Below are positions 1 to 7,545 of a stretch of DNA of 11,394 nt, one piece after another. The first letter of the stretch is position 1. Every line of letters starts with the position of its first letter. The notes under the pieces were generated by a model. The model ran no database searches. It was not told the DNA's origin and worked only from the letters and a program-made list of their open reading frames with translations. Location: positions 1 to 11,394 of the forward strand of contig JARGOJ010000060.1 in assembly GCA_029210225.1 (NCBI GenBank), read 5' to 3'. The DNA is from Planctomycetota bacterium. Lineage in GTDB: Bacteria; Planctomycetota; J058; JARGOJ01. A program made the translations under genes and the position numbers.

Positions 1-10
1 TTTCCTTCAT
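1..10 (-). CDS. Start of a further downstream gene, cut by the left edge
   Basis: On the minus strand an ATG at 10-8 overlaps the TGA stop of the upstream SDR gene (9-7) as ATGA, and reads Met-Lys-Glu before the window ends. A GGAGG Shine-Dalgarno sequence lies at 27-23, twelve bases before the ATG, slightly far but usable. The same style of overlapping stop/start is used at the other junctions of this operon, so translational coupling into another gene is likely. Nothing can be said of its product. A carrier protein or another elongation enzyme would fit the context, but that is a guess. Confidence 0.5.
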
Positions 11-756
11 CCCTGTAAGTATCCTCCATCGACGCTGTGAATACTCCCAGTCAAGAACTTAGCTTTGTCTGAGAGTAGAAAGGCCGCCATCTCCGCGACA
101 TCTTCGACCTGGCCAAATTTCTTTAAGGGCACTCGCGCCAGTATCTCCTTTTCCCCCAAAGTCCGAGTTCCAGCGATCATATCTGTCGCGATCGGCCCTG
201 GGCGAAGGCCTAATACACGAATATTCTTCTTGGCATACTCCACCGCCAAAGCCTTCGTCAATGACTCCACAGCCCCTTTACTCGCCGCATAAACGGCCTG
301 ACCTCTATTTGGGCGAAGCGCGGAAACGGAGCTAATGTTTAGAATCACCCCGGCCTTCTGCCCTAACATGACAGGAAGCGCCGCCTGAGCGCAATGGATA
401 GTCCCCATGACGTTGACATTGAATTGCTCTTGAATCACTTCAATAGGCTGAGAAATGAATAATCCCGGGCGCATGACCGCGGCGTTATTGACCAGGCCAT
501 CAATTCTCTCGTAGCGCGCTACGAATTCGTCAAAAGACTTCGAAACCGCCCCTTGGTCGCTGATATCGAAGGGTAACAATTGACAATCACACTGAAAATC
601 CCGCTCCAATTCACGCTTTAAGGCCTCGGCCTGCTCTTTCGACTGACAGTAATTCAAGCCAAGAACCGCGCCTTCTCGGGCGCAGACCTTTGCAATACCT
701 CGACCGAGGCCTCTTCCTGTCCCCGTAATAATGATGCGCTTGTCTTTAAGAATCAC
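7..756 (-). CDS. SDR family oxidoreductase, FabG-like (3-oxoacyl-ACP reductase type)
   Basis: A 249-residue classical short-chain dehydrogenase/reductase, predicted to reduce a carrier-bound 3-oxoacyl group with NAD(P)H in the cytoplasm. The Rossmann cofactor motif TGTGRGLG is at residues 11-18. NNAA at 90-93 replaces the usual NNAG, N115 matches the structural/catalytic Asn, and the catalytic set is S143, Y156, K160 with the normal spacing. It ends in VDGGY plus a short tail, as FabG proteins do, and its length is normal. The start is GTG at 756; its GTGA overlaps the ketosynthase stop (753-755), so the two are probably translationally coupled. Position directly after a ketosynthase supports ketoreduction. 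Its substrate-binding region (RPGPIATDM) differs from the other two SDRs of the locus, so it is the best candidate for the true ketoreductase. Other SDR activities are possible. Confidence 0.85.
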   Translation of the reverse strand: MILKDKRIIITGTGRGLGRGIAKVCAREGAVLGLNYCQSKEQAEALKRELERDFQCDCQLLPFDISDQGAVSKSFDEFVARYERIDGLVNNAAVMRPGLFISQPIEVIQEQFNVNVMGTIHCAQAALPVMLGQKAGVILNISSVSALRPNRGQAVYAASKGAVESLTKALAVEYAKKNIRVLGLRPGPIATDMIAGTRTLGEKEILARVPLKKFGQVEDVAEMAAFLLSDKAKFLTGSIHSVDGGYLQG

Positions 757-2024
757 TCGGTTCTCCCCCGAACACCCTCGAAGGCTCTTAACACAATAGA
801 CGCGTTCTGACCCCCAAAGCCAAAGGAGTTCGACAAAGCAACGCGCCCTTCAAAGTCGCGAGCACCCTCGGGCACATAGTCTAAGTCGCACGATTCATCG
901 GGGTTCACTAAATTTATGGTCGGATGCAAGCGGCGCTGCTCAAAACACGCCATCACAGCCACCGCCTCCAAAGCCCCAGCGGCGGCGATTAGATGACCGG
1001 TCATAGATTTCGTCGAAAGGACCGGGACAGACGCCCCGCGTTCGCCGAGCAAGTTCTTAATAGCCATGGTCTCTACGGGATCATTCTTCGGCGTCGAGGT
1101 TCCATGAGCATTAATAAAATCGACGGATTCTGGCGTCAATCCCGCGCTCTTCAAAGCCCGACTCATCGCCGACAGCGCTCCCTTCCCTTCAGGATGGGGT
1201 TCACTGATTCCATGAGCATCAAAAGAGTTGCCGTAACCGCAAATCTCCCCGTAAATCTTCGCCCCCCGGGCCTGAGCATCCTCCAAACGCTCCATCACTA
1301 AGAAAGCACTCCCCTCCCCGAGGACAAAACCATCTCTGTCTTTATCGAATGGGCGTGACGCCCGTTCAGGGTCGTCATTGCGAGTGCTCATGGCGTTCAA
1401 TTTGCAAAATCCACCAAGCCCCAGGGGATTAATCATTGAATCTGCCCCCCCAGCCAAAGCCCAACGACGACGACCACTCCTCACCCAGCGAAAGGCGTGT
1501 CCTAGAGCATCCGTCCCCGCCGCGCAGGCCGACACATGAGAGACCGGCGCTTGCTTCAATCCATGACGCTCAGAAATCCAATGGAGGCACAGGTCCGAGG
1601 GCGTCTGTAAAAAGCAAAGCCGGTCTCGTAAGCCCTCGGGCCACACAAAAGAACTCGACGCCCGGAATTCAAAGAGGTCCTCCATAGCGAAGAGCTCTAA
1701 TCCAATTCCTAAACTCAAAGCCGCGTTCTGTCCCTGAGCTTCCAATCCCGGATTTGTATCATTGCGGCACGCGTCATCCATGGCCTGCTGGGCCGCTGCC
1801 AAGGCAAAGCGAATCTTCCGATCTCGAATATCCTGGTGCTCATTAAAACCCGATCCGACCTCCGCGACGATCTTCGTTGGAAACGACGCCGGACTAAACA
1901 AACTAAGAGTCTTTACCCCAGAGCGACCCGCAAAAAGACTCTCAGAGAAGCTGTCGTAGCGGCAGCCCAGAGGCGAAACGACACCGAGCCCCGTAACAAC
2001 GACTCGGTATTCCTTTTTAGCCAT
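753..2024 (-). CDS. Beta-ketoacyl-ACP synthase, FabF type (complete active site)
   Basis: A 423-residue condensing enzyme of the thiolase fold, expected to extend a carrier-bound acyl chain by decarboxylative Claisen condensation with malonyl-ACP. The N-terminus shows VVVTGLGVVSPLG. Catalytic C167 sits in VSACAAGTD, H307 in NAHGTSTPKND, K339 in STKSMTGH and H344 at the end of that motif. The spacing matches E. coli FabF (C163/H303/H340) almost exactly. The Gly-rich SFGFGG loop is near 400. I chose the ATG at 2024 because it gives the usual short FabF N-terminus and overlaps the upstream stop as TGATG; an in-frame start at 2087 would add 21 unconserved residues. Its partner upstream is a half-length Cys-less ketosynthase, an arrangement resembling the KS/CLF pairs of aryl polyene and type II polyketide systems. 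It may therefore serve a specialised rather than housekeeping pathway. Confidence 0.9.
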   Translation of the reverse strand: MAKKEYRVVVTGLGVVSPLGCRYDSFSESLFAGRSGVKTLSLFSPASFPTKIVAEVGSGFNEHQDIRDRKIRFALAAAQQAMDDACRNDTNPGLEAQGQNAALSLGIGLELFAMEDLFEFRASSSFVWPEGLRDRLCFLQTPSDLCLHWISERHGLKQAPVSHVSACAAGTDALGHAFRWVRSGRRRWALAGGADSMINPLGLGGFCKLNAMSTRNDDPERASRPFDKDRDGFVLGEGSAFLVMERLEDAQARGAKIYGEICGYGNSFDAHGISEPHPEGKGALSAMSRALKSAGLTPESVDFINAHGTSTPKNDPVETMAIKNLLGERGASVPVLSTKSMTGHLIAAAGALEAVAVMACFEQRRLHPTINLVNPDESCDLDYVPEGARDFEGRVALSNSFGFGGQNASIVLRAFEGVRGRTE

Positions 2025-2935
2025 CACCCTCGCTCCCAACGGCTCTTCGCCACGAAGCCATCCCGAGTCTCTAATTGATGCTCCCAAACGCCCTCATCTT
2101 CCTGGGCCAAAGTTAATGCCAGGGGCAAGGTCGCTGGCCCCGATTCCGTCTGGGTTAAAGTCAATTCGGTCGACTCACTGGCAAAAGATTCTCGCGGCCT
2201 AAAGCTTCTCTCAAAGGGATGATGGGGCCGGTAATCAATCCTGTAATCTAATAATTTATGGGACCAACTCCGTCCTCGCTCCCTAGCTTTCGATTTTTTC
2301 TCCAAGATTAAAAACCCCGCCGCGTCACAGAGCTGCGCAGGCGTTTTAGAGGTCTCAAAGCGTGCGAATAAGTGCTCGACCAAGTAATTCTGCTGATGGG
2401 CCACGCCTCCAAGCACCGCCTGGTCGACGAGGTCTTCTTCCAGGGCCATCACCGCTTCATCTAAGGCGCTATAAAACTGACCGGGGCCAGGATAAGTCGT
2501 CAAATAGGGCCCCTCGATTCCAAAGTTCATAGACACATGAAAGGCCGGCATATTCGGCAAACATCGAAAGGTTAAAAGCGGACTCACACTGCGAAGTCCC
2601 TTGCTCGAAAAAGCGTCTATTGAAAACTGTCCGTCCTCATCTTTTGACCCCTCATAAAGGCTCTCAAGGTCGTCCTGCTCAAAGGGAATGAAGCCGACCG
2701 CCAGATAAAGTCCACAGCGATCACCCAAGGGCTTCTCTAAACCAGACTGAGAAATAGCCTCCCCCGCAGCGAGCACCGCGAGGTCGTCTTGAACCCCCAT
2801 AAACTTCCGGGTCTTGCGAATTTTTAGGTATGGCTGAGGTTTCAGTCGCCCTTGATCTCCAGGAGACCTCAGACAATGCCCAAGCCCGGTGACAACTATC
2901 GGATCGTCGCCGACATGTCCAGATCCCTGGTCCAT
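2024..2935 (-). CDS. Half-length ketosynthase-like protein lacking catalytic Cys (chain-length-factor-like)
   Basis: A 303-residue protein that begins like a ketosynthase (DPIVVTGLGH, residues 11-20) and keeps the N-terminal thiolase-like half: GPYLTTYPGPG (142-152) occupies the nucleophile region and AVLGGVAH (173-180) matches the following strand. The position of the catalytic Cys holds Pro (about P151), and no NAHGT or TGH histidine motif is present, so it should not condense by itself. The remainder ends in a Thr/Ser/Glu-rich stretch without family features. Length and layout resemble the short N-terminal-only ketosynthase family (Ketoacyl-synt_2) found in aryl polyene-type loci. A likely role is a non-catalytic partner of the FabF-like enzyme encoded next, but this is inferred. 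The ATG at 2935 overlaps the dehydratase gene by 40 bases; it leaves ten residues before DPIVVTG, as is usual, and the next Met (46) would remove that motif. Confidence 0.75.
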   Translation of the reverse strand: MDQGSGHVGDDPIVVTGLGHCLRSPGDQGRLKPQPYLKIRKTRKFMGVQDDLAVLAAGEAISQSGLEKPLGDRCGLYLAVGFIPFEQDDLESLYEGSKDEDGQFSIDAFSSKGLRSVSPLLTFRCLPNMPAFHVSMNFGIEGPYLTTYPGPGQFYSALDEAVMALEEDLVDQAVLGGVAHQQNYLVEHLFARFETSKTPAQLCDAAGFLILEKKSKARERGRSWSHKLLDYRIDYRPHHPFERSFRPRESFASESTELTLTQTESGPATLPLALTLAQEDEGVWEHQLETRDGFVAKSRWERG

Positions 2936-3378
2936 AGCTTGTATAAATACCTCCGTTGCTCGTGCACTCTCTCAGAGTCAATCTCTCGCATCACAAAGGT
3001 CAGCTCGCCGCGAACCACCCGCTTATCATTCACTTTCACAATCATCTTGACCCGCGCCGCGGTCTCTAACTCCGACTCCAAAGTGACTTGAATCTGTAAT
3101 TGATCGCCGGGACCGCAAGTCTCATAGAACTTCGCTTTGTCAATTTGGACAAGCACCGCCCGTCGAGGCGCTTTCTCAGGAGCCGCATTATTAAAGGTCA
3201 TCTCTAATAAGAAGCCCGCCAACTGAGAGCTCGCCTCGAGGATCAATGCCCCGGGCATGATCGGGAAGTCTGGAAAGTGATCGTGGAGAATCTCATCGCT
3301 GAGGGTCACATTCTTGACCCCCTCAGCAGACTTTCCTAATTCAATGCCAGTCACTTTATCAATGAGGAAATAACGCAT
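2896..3378 (-). CDS. FabZ/FabA-like 3-hydroxyacyl-ACP dehydratase (hotdog fold)
   Basis: A 160-residue single hotdog-domain protein predicted to dehydrate carrier-bound 3-hydroxyacyl chains to trans-2-enoyl chains. The active-site helix region reads HDHFPDFPIMPGALILEASSQ (residues 32-52); catalytic H34 and E48 are 14 residues apart, as in characterised FabZ. The GPGDQL segment (89-94) matches the strand/loop before the last sheet strands. About twenty polar residues beyond the core form a C-terminal tail whose coding sequence overlaps the next gene by 40 bases. Its ATG at 3378 has a GGAG some 15 bases upstream, further than ideal, so translation may be modest or coupled to the radical SAM gene that ends 42 bases earlier. 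Together with the KS pair and FabG-like SDR it completes three of the four steps of a fatty acid elongation cycle; no enoyl reductase is recognisable, so the product might keep double bonds. Confidence 0.85.
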   Translation of the reverse strand: MRYFLIDKVTGIELGKSAEGVKNVTLSDEILHDHFPDFPIMPGALILEASSQLAGFLLEMTFNNAAPEKAPRRAVLVQIDKAKFYETCGPGDQLQIQVTLESELETAARVKMIVKVNDKRVVRGELTFVMREIDSERVHEQRRYLYKLWTRDLDMSATIR

Positions 3379-3420
3379 AGATTGTCGTTTTTACTCCAAT
3401 TAAAACTCACGAGATTTCTG

Positions 3421-4446
3421 TCAATTCGAACGCATACGACCGCCGAGATCAATCAAGCTCCGGACTGTCCCTCCGCCCCCAAGACACTGGGACATACCCC
3501 GACAAAGCGTCAAGCAATCCTGGCACTCCGCGATCTCGTCCATAGCTAAGAGACGCTTGTGAATATCGAGTATCGAGTCTTCACGAATATTCCCCACAGG
3601 ATTGCCAATTTTCTCAATACAGGGGGCGACAAAACCGAGGTGATCAATATTGAATGACTGACGCCCCGCCCGACAAGTCGGCAGCGCCTTCAAATCCCTC
3701 TTGATAAAAGGATCCATCCACTTTAAGTAGTCTCGGAAAATTCGGAAGTGAGGATATTTCTTCCGCAGCCGCAACAGCTCCGCGCTGACGCTCTCGCTTG
3801 GCCAAGACCCGCCGTCTTCGGCGCGGCGAAAACCCTTTGTCGACAACAATGTAATTTGATGCCCAACCTGCGCCGCTTCACTCTGCTTTAACAAGGCCTC
3901 TAAATCTCGGCGATTCTCCTCCATGTAAACAGTCATCACGTGAGCCTGGCGACCTCCATGGGGCGCCGCCTCTTTGAAATAATTGATCGCGTTCCAGGCC
4001 CGCTCTGTAGCACCTTCAAGGACGCGCTTCGCGTCATGTCTCTCGGCGTCCGGAAAATCAATAGAGACTCCGACCTGGGTGAGGCCATTGTCGAACAATT
4101 GCTTCGCGTTCTCCGCGGTGATATACCAACCATTCGTATAAAGAACAGTCAGGTGATCTTTAGAGAGCACCTTCACGATGTCCAATATGTCCTTACGAAC
4201 AAAGGGCTCCCCGCCCTCGATAGACACTAGGAATGTCCCCAATTTAGAGAGCTCTTTGCCCAGCTTCTCATAGTCGGCGACTGTCAATTCTTTATTGACT
4301 GGCGCCCCATTAGGCCAGAAATCGCAAAAATCGCACTTCATATTGCAACGATTCGTCACCTGGAGAAGCACACTAAACGGCCGACGGAGAAAGATCGACG
4401 TGGCGAAGGAAAAGTCCCGTTTCATTTCACGGAAAGACGCGACCAT
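3421..4446 (-). CDS. Radical SAM protein with SPASM-like C-terminal domain
   Basis: A 341-residue radical SAM enzyme. The [4Fe-4S]/SAM site is CNMKCDFC (C34, C38, C41), followed by the SAM-binding EGGEP motif (GGEP 78-81) and a TNG strand motif near 104. The C-terminal part carries C258, then G-x4-C276, then C308, C311, C315 and C321, a spacing close to but not identical to a SPASM domain. It has six rather than seven Cys, so at least one auxiliary Fe-S cluster is likely and two are uncertain. Family members modify peptides, carbohydrates, terpenoids or lipids, so the substrate cannot be read from the sequence. I chose the ATG at 4446, which overlaps the preceding SDR stop as TGATG with a G-rich GGGGCG upstream; a TTG one codon earlier is possible. 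Placement inside an acyl-elongation operon suggests an acyl or lipid substrate, by inference only. Confidence 0.8.
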   Translation of the reverse strand: MVASFREMKRDFSFATSIFLRRPFSVLLQVTNRCNMKCDFCDFWPNGAPVNKELTVADYEKLGKELSKLGTFLVSIEGGEPFVRKDILDIVKVLSKDHLTVLYTNGWYITAENAKQLFDNGLTQVGVSIDFPDAERHDAKRVLEGATERAWNAINYFKEAAPHGGRQAHVMTVYMEENRRDLEALLKQSEAAQVGHQITLLSTKGFRRAEDGGSWPSESVSAELLRLRKKYPHFRIFRDYLKWMDPFIKRDLKALPTCRAGRQSFNIDHLGFVAPCIEKIGNPVGNIREDSILDIHKRLLAMDEIAECQDCLTLCRGMSQCLGGGGTVRSLIDLGGRMRSN

Positions 4447-5201
4447 CAAAGCGCCCCATCAATTATGATCGATCGCCCGGTCACATAAGTATTCTCCAAG
4501 GCGAGCCAAGCCGTAAACGACGCAATCTCCCCAGGACGAGCCTCGCGCTTAAAGCCGCAGTGCTTCTTATATTCTTCTCTCATACTGCCTGGCAGAGTTT
4601 GAGACAAGCCCGCGTCCATAATCCCCGGCGTCACCATGTTGACCTTAATCTGAAACTCTCCCAGCTCCTTCGTCATAGAACGGACGAGACCCCCGAGCGC
4701 CGCTTTCGTGCTCGCATAGTGAATGGGGGAGGGGACAGCCTTCTCACCATCAATCGATCCCGTCAATACAATCTGAGCATTGGCGCTCTCTTTAAGCGCA
4801 GGAAGAGCCGCTGTGGCCGCCAAGAAGACGCTGCGAACATTGATTCGGAACATTTCGTCCCAACCCTGCGCCGTAATCTCATCCATTCGGATATGCTGGT
4901 TCGGATCCCGCGCTGAATGGGTCACTCCCACTCCAATGCAATGCACTAGAGCATCTAATCCACCCAAGTCAGCAACAGCCTGAGTCACGGTCGATTGAAT
5001 TTGATCCGCGTCCCCCGCGTCCAACTTGTAAAGTTTGATGTCGTCCTCGGGATAGTTGGCTTGCAGCGCCTTCTCCCCCTCTTCATTTTTGAAATAGGTC
5101 AATCCCAATTGAGCGCCATTTTTCAAAAGAACTCGGCACACGGCTTGCCCCAAGACCCCCGAGCCCCCGAGGACCAGACAACGTCGTTTTTGATTTGTCA
5201 T
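4446..5201 (-). CDS. SDR family oxidoreductase (second of a tandem pair)
   Basis: A 251-residue short-chain dehydrogenase/reductase. The cofactor loop LGGSGVLG (11-18) lacks the usual Thr-Gly start, and HCIG (87-90) replaces NNAG. The catalytic residues N121, S149, Y162 and K166 are all present with normal spacing, so the enzyme should be active. It ends abruptly at IIIDGAL. It shares with the upstream SDR the pattern PG-x-x-[DE]-A-G-x-x-Q-x-LP in the substrate loop (192-204) and the ending N-T-Y-x-[ST]-G, which points to tandem duplication followed by divergence. The ATG at 5201 has an ideal AGGAG (5211-5207) that overlaps the upstream TAG stop. The gene feeds directly into the radical SAM/SPASM gene by a TGATG overlap. 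It probably oxidises or reduces an alcohol/ketone of the pathway intermediate; the altered NNAG and cofactor motifs suggest a specialised substrate or cofactor preference. Confidence 0.82.
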   Translation of the reverse strand: MTNQKRRCLVLGGSGVLGQAVCRVLLKNGAQLGLTYFKNEEGEKALQANYPEDDIKLYKLDAGDADQIQSTVTQAVADLGGLDALVHCIGVGVTHSARDPNQHIRMDEITAQGWDEMFRINVRSVFLAATAALPALKESANAQIVLTGSIDGEKAVPSPIHYASTKAALGGLVRSMTKELGEFQIKVNMVTPGIMDAGLSQTLPGSMREEYKKHCGFKREARPGEIASFTAWLALENTYVTGRSIIIDGAL

Positions 5202-5206
5202 TGAGT

Positions 5207-5211
5207 CTCCT
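5207..5211 (-). promoter_or_regulatory. Ribosome binding site AGGAG for the second SDR gene
   Basis: The minus strand reads AGGAG, five bases before the ATG at 5201, and this sequence overlaps the TAG stop codon of the preceding SDR gene (5212-5210). Ribosomes finishing the first SDR would sit on this site, which fits coupled translation of the pair. Confidence 0.7.
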
Positions 5212-5992
5212 AGAGCCCACCGTCCATAATGACTGTTTCTCCGGACATATAAGTATTTGCATCCGAGATTAAAAATGCGGCGAAACGCGCCACTTCATCG
5301 AAGGTTCCCACGCGGCCAAGGGAGTTATGCTGCAGGTAATCGGCCAATTTATAGTCCGGCAGATTTTGCCCAACCCCCGCCTCTAAAAGCCCTGGCGCCA
5401 ATAAATTGACGCGGATCTGATAACGAGACATCTCCTTCGCCAACGACTCCGTAAGTCCGCGCAGCGCCGCCTTGCTCGCGCAGTAATGAACTGGAGCCTC
5501 AATAATCCGAACTCCCGCCAGTGAGCCTATATTGAGAATCACCCCGGCCTTCTGACGAATCATTCCTCTCAGGACAGCCTTCGTCGCCAGGTAAGTCCCT
5601 TTGACGTTTGTGTCCATGACGAAGTCCCAATCCTCAGTATCCATAAGCGCAAAGGGGAGGTTCTGTGTCACTCCGGCGTTGTTCACCAAAATATCCACCG
5701 CCCCCCACTCAGCCTCAAGCTCCTTCACAGTCTTTAACAGCCCCGGCTCATCAAGCACAGAGATCTTATATGACTTGGCTTCAAAGCCCTTCTCCTTCGT
5801 CAATGCGACCGTCTCAGCGGCGGCTTCTTCATTGCGACGATAGGTAAAGGCCACCTTCGCCCCATGTTCGACAAAAACTTCGCAAAACGCTCGCCCCAGC
5901 CCCCGAGATCCCCCGGTCACCAGAATTCGCTTATCTTGAAGCATTCGACTGAACAACAACGACTCCGTGTCTTTTGCTGACTCCAAAGACAT
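5210..5992 (-). CDS. SDR family oxidoreductase, FabG-like (first of a tandem pair)
   Basis: A 260-residue classical SDR. It shows TGGSRGLG (26-33), NNAG (104-107), N129, and the catalytic triad S157, Y170, K174. These are all canonical, so NAD(P)H-dependent reduction of a 3-oxoacyl or similar carbonyl is likely. The substrate loop APGLLEAGVGQNLP (199-212) and the ending NTYMSGETVIMDGGL closely parallel the next SDR, marking the two as paralogs; the protein stops directly after DGGL without the usual extra residues. The ATG at 5992 is preceded by GAGAAGGTGGA. An internal Met at residue 17 would start closer to the fold but has no recognisable Shine-Dalgarno. The gene follows the second Tes-like radical SAM gene after 39 bases, consistent with one transcript. 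It might act with the other two SDRs at different carbonyl positions; which one serves the elongation cycle is not decided by sequence. Confidence 0.85.
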   Translation of the reverse strand: MSLESAKDTESLLFSRMLQDKRILVTGGSRGLGRAFCEVFVEHGAKVAFTYRRNEEAAAETVALTKEKGFEAKSYKISVLDEPGLLKTVKELEAEWGAVDILVNNAGVTQNLPFALMDTEDWDFVMDTNVKGTYLATKAVLRGMIRQKAGVILNIGSLAGVRIIEAPVHYCASKAALRGLTESLAKEMSRYQIRVNLLAPGLLEAGVGQNLPDYKLADYLQHNSLGRVGTFDEVARFAAFLISDANTYMSGETVIMDGGL

Positions 5993-6031
5993 TCCACCTT
6001 CTCACTCACCATTGATTCGAAATTGAAAATT

Positions 6032-7543
6032 CTAGACGGCGTAATCTTTGCCCCAGATCTCCGCGTCGCCCTTTTCACCAGTGAAGCGCGGGTCCTTGTG
6101 ACGATAGAACATATTGTAAGCACAGCCAGGCATCAATCGCCCATCTGGCAAGGCGTAGTGAGTGCAGCACTTCTTAATTCGATCGACCTCAAAAGTGTGC
6201 TCATCCATAAACGCGTGAATGAAAATCGTCTTTACGATCCCCTCACCCATTGCTATTCGCTCTTCTAAATCGAGCACCTTGTCGCTGGGATACATCAAGC
6301 GAAGCAGACGCTTCATGACCTTGAGAATTTCTTCGCTGTCCGGCACCTGCCCGCTCCCTGACCAGAGGCAATCAATCGATTGAAGAATGGCGTTCTCCAA
6401 TCCACGATCGGGTCTTATTGTGCCGCGATTAGAAATCACTTCGAGATATTGCTGCAAGTCAATGAAACGAGGAAAAGGAACATAGCCCTTCGTCGTCTTT
6501 AATAAGTAAGTCAAGCCAAAGCAACCCGGATGGGAACAAGGCAGAGGCATAAAGTCGGACTGTTTTAACACGCCGTCACTCTGCGCTTCACAAGCCTTCA
6601 CCACGTCGGGAATGGTCATGATATCCATGGGATCATGAGGACCGAAGTGCGCGCCACCCGTCCCTGTATAGGCCGCAGGTTGGATATTCAGAGAGAGGAT
6701 AAAGTCCTTCTCGAAGAGCAGCTTCACTGCGTCGCCAATTCGATCGTCATTAATGCCCTTGGCAACCGTCGCGACAATAGTCGTCTTGACTCCTGCCTTC
6801 TCAAGATTATCAAGCGCCTTTTGCTTTACAGACTCATGGTCGCCGCCGCCGCGAAGCACTCTCAAAGCTGGGTTAGCCAAGGCATCAAGCTGCAGGCTCA
6901 CGTATACGCCCCGCTTCGCTAACTCCTCGCAAAACTCCAGGCTACTCGCGTTCTTCAATCCGTTGGTCGAGATTGAAACTCGGGCGATTTCCGGACGCAA
7001 GGCAATGTCTAGAAGCTCAAAGAATTGAGGGTGTATCGTCGGCTCGCCCCCGGAAATGTTGATAGTGTCGAGGGTGCCTTCTTTCTCAATCAGTCCATCA
7101 ATAATGCCACGGAATTCGTCAACGCTCATGTGATAGTTGTCGCGATTCTGAACAATGCAAATGGGACACTCCAAATTGCAATGATTCGTAATCTCAATGA
7201 TCGGCAGGCAGCTATGTTGTTCGTGAGCGTCACAAAGGCCACAGTCGTAAGGACAGCCTTCGCTCTCTTCAACTGAGTGTTTTAGAGGAACAGAGCCCGG
7301 CTTAATGTATGTGAGCGACTTCAGAAACCAATCTGCGTCTCCCGAGATCATGGCTTCATTCATACCGTGATCGGGGCACTGCTTCCGAACATAGACCTTG
7401 CCGTCTCGAATAATTCGCGTTCCATCGCATAGTTCGCGACAGACCGGACACATGACCTTTGTATAACTGTGGAAGATCTCTCCCCCCGCTTTTTTTGGCA
7501 GGAGAATGGTGGGCTCTCTATGCATAGGCACATCACTAGTCAT
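6032..7543 (-). CDS. Multi-cluster radical SAM enzyme, tetraether synthase (Tes/MJ0619)-like, copy 2
   Basis: A 503-residue radical SAM protein with an unusual set of metal sites. In order it shows a rubredoxin-like pair, MCPVC (C32, C35) and QCPDHG (C56); an auxiliary motif CPYDCGLCDAH (C97, C101, C104, H107); the radical SAM core CNLECPIC (C122, C126, C129); SGGEP (GGEP 165-168); and C-terminal cysteines PLPCSHPGC (C336, C341), KCC (C459, C460) and C474. This layout matches the archaeal Tes/MJ0619 family as I know it: three Fe-S clusters plus a mononuclear iron site, with C-C coupling of lipid alkyl tails by the characterised member. Bacterial relatives have been linked to membrane-spanning (diabolic-type) lipids. 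Function here is therefore inferred as radical chemistry on long acyl or alkyl chains. The ATG at 7543 has GGAG five bases upstream and lies 15 bases after the first copy. Older annotations call such proteins pterin methyltransferases. Confidence 0.8.
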   Translation of the reverse strand: MTSDVPMHREPTILLPKKAGGEIFHSYTKVMCPVCRELCDGTRIIRDGKVYVRKQCPDHGMNEAMISGDADWFLKSLTYIKPGSVPLKHSVEESEGCPYDCGLCDAHEQHSCLPIIEITNHCNLECPICIVQNRDNYHMSVDEFRGIIDGLIEKEGTLDTINISGGEPTIHPQFFELLDIALRPEIARVSISTNGLKNASSLEFCEELAKRGVYVSLQLDALANPALRVLRGGGDHESVKQKALDNLEKAGVKTTIVATVAKGINDDRIGDAVKLLFEKDFILSLNIQPAAYTGTGGAHFGPHDPMDIMTIPDVVKACEAQSDGVLKQSDFMPLPCSHPGCFGLTYLLKTTKGYVPFPRFIDLQQYLEVISNRGTIRPDRGLENAILQSIDCLWSGSGQVPDSEEILKVMKRLLRLMYPSDKVLDLEERIAMGEGIVKTIFIHAFMDEHTFEVDRIKKCCTHYALPDGRLMPGCAYNMFYRHKDPRFTGEKGDAEIWGKDYAV

Positions 7544-7545
7544 GA

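Noticed and set aside
2025..2087. Longer ketosynthase beginning at 2087
   Set aside because: The 21-residue extension lies inside the upstream gene and lacks conservation; the ATG at 2024 gives the standard FabF N-terminus and a TGATG coupled junction.
2721..2981. Minus-strand 86-codon frame across the dehydratase/half-ketosynthase junction
   Set aside because: It lies in another frame of two genes with clear protein motifs and shows no features of its own.
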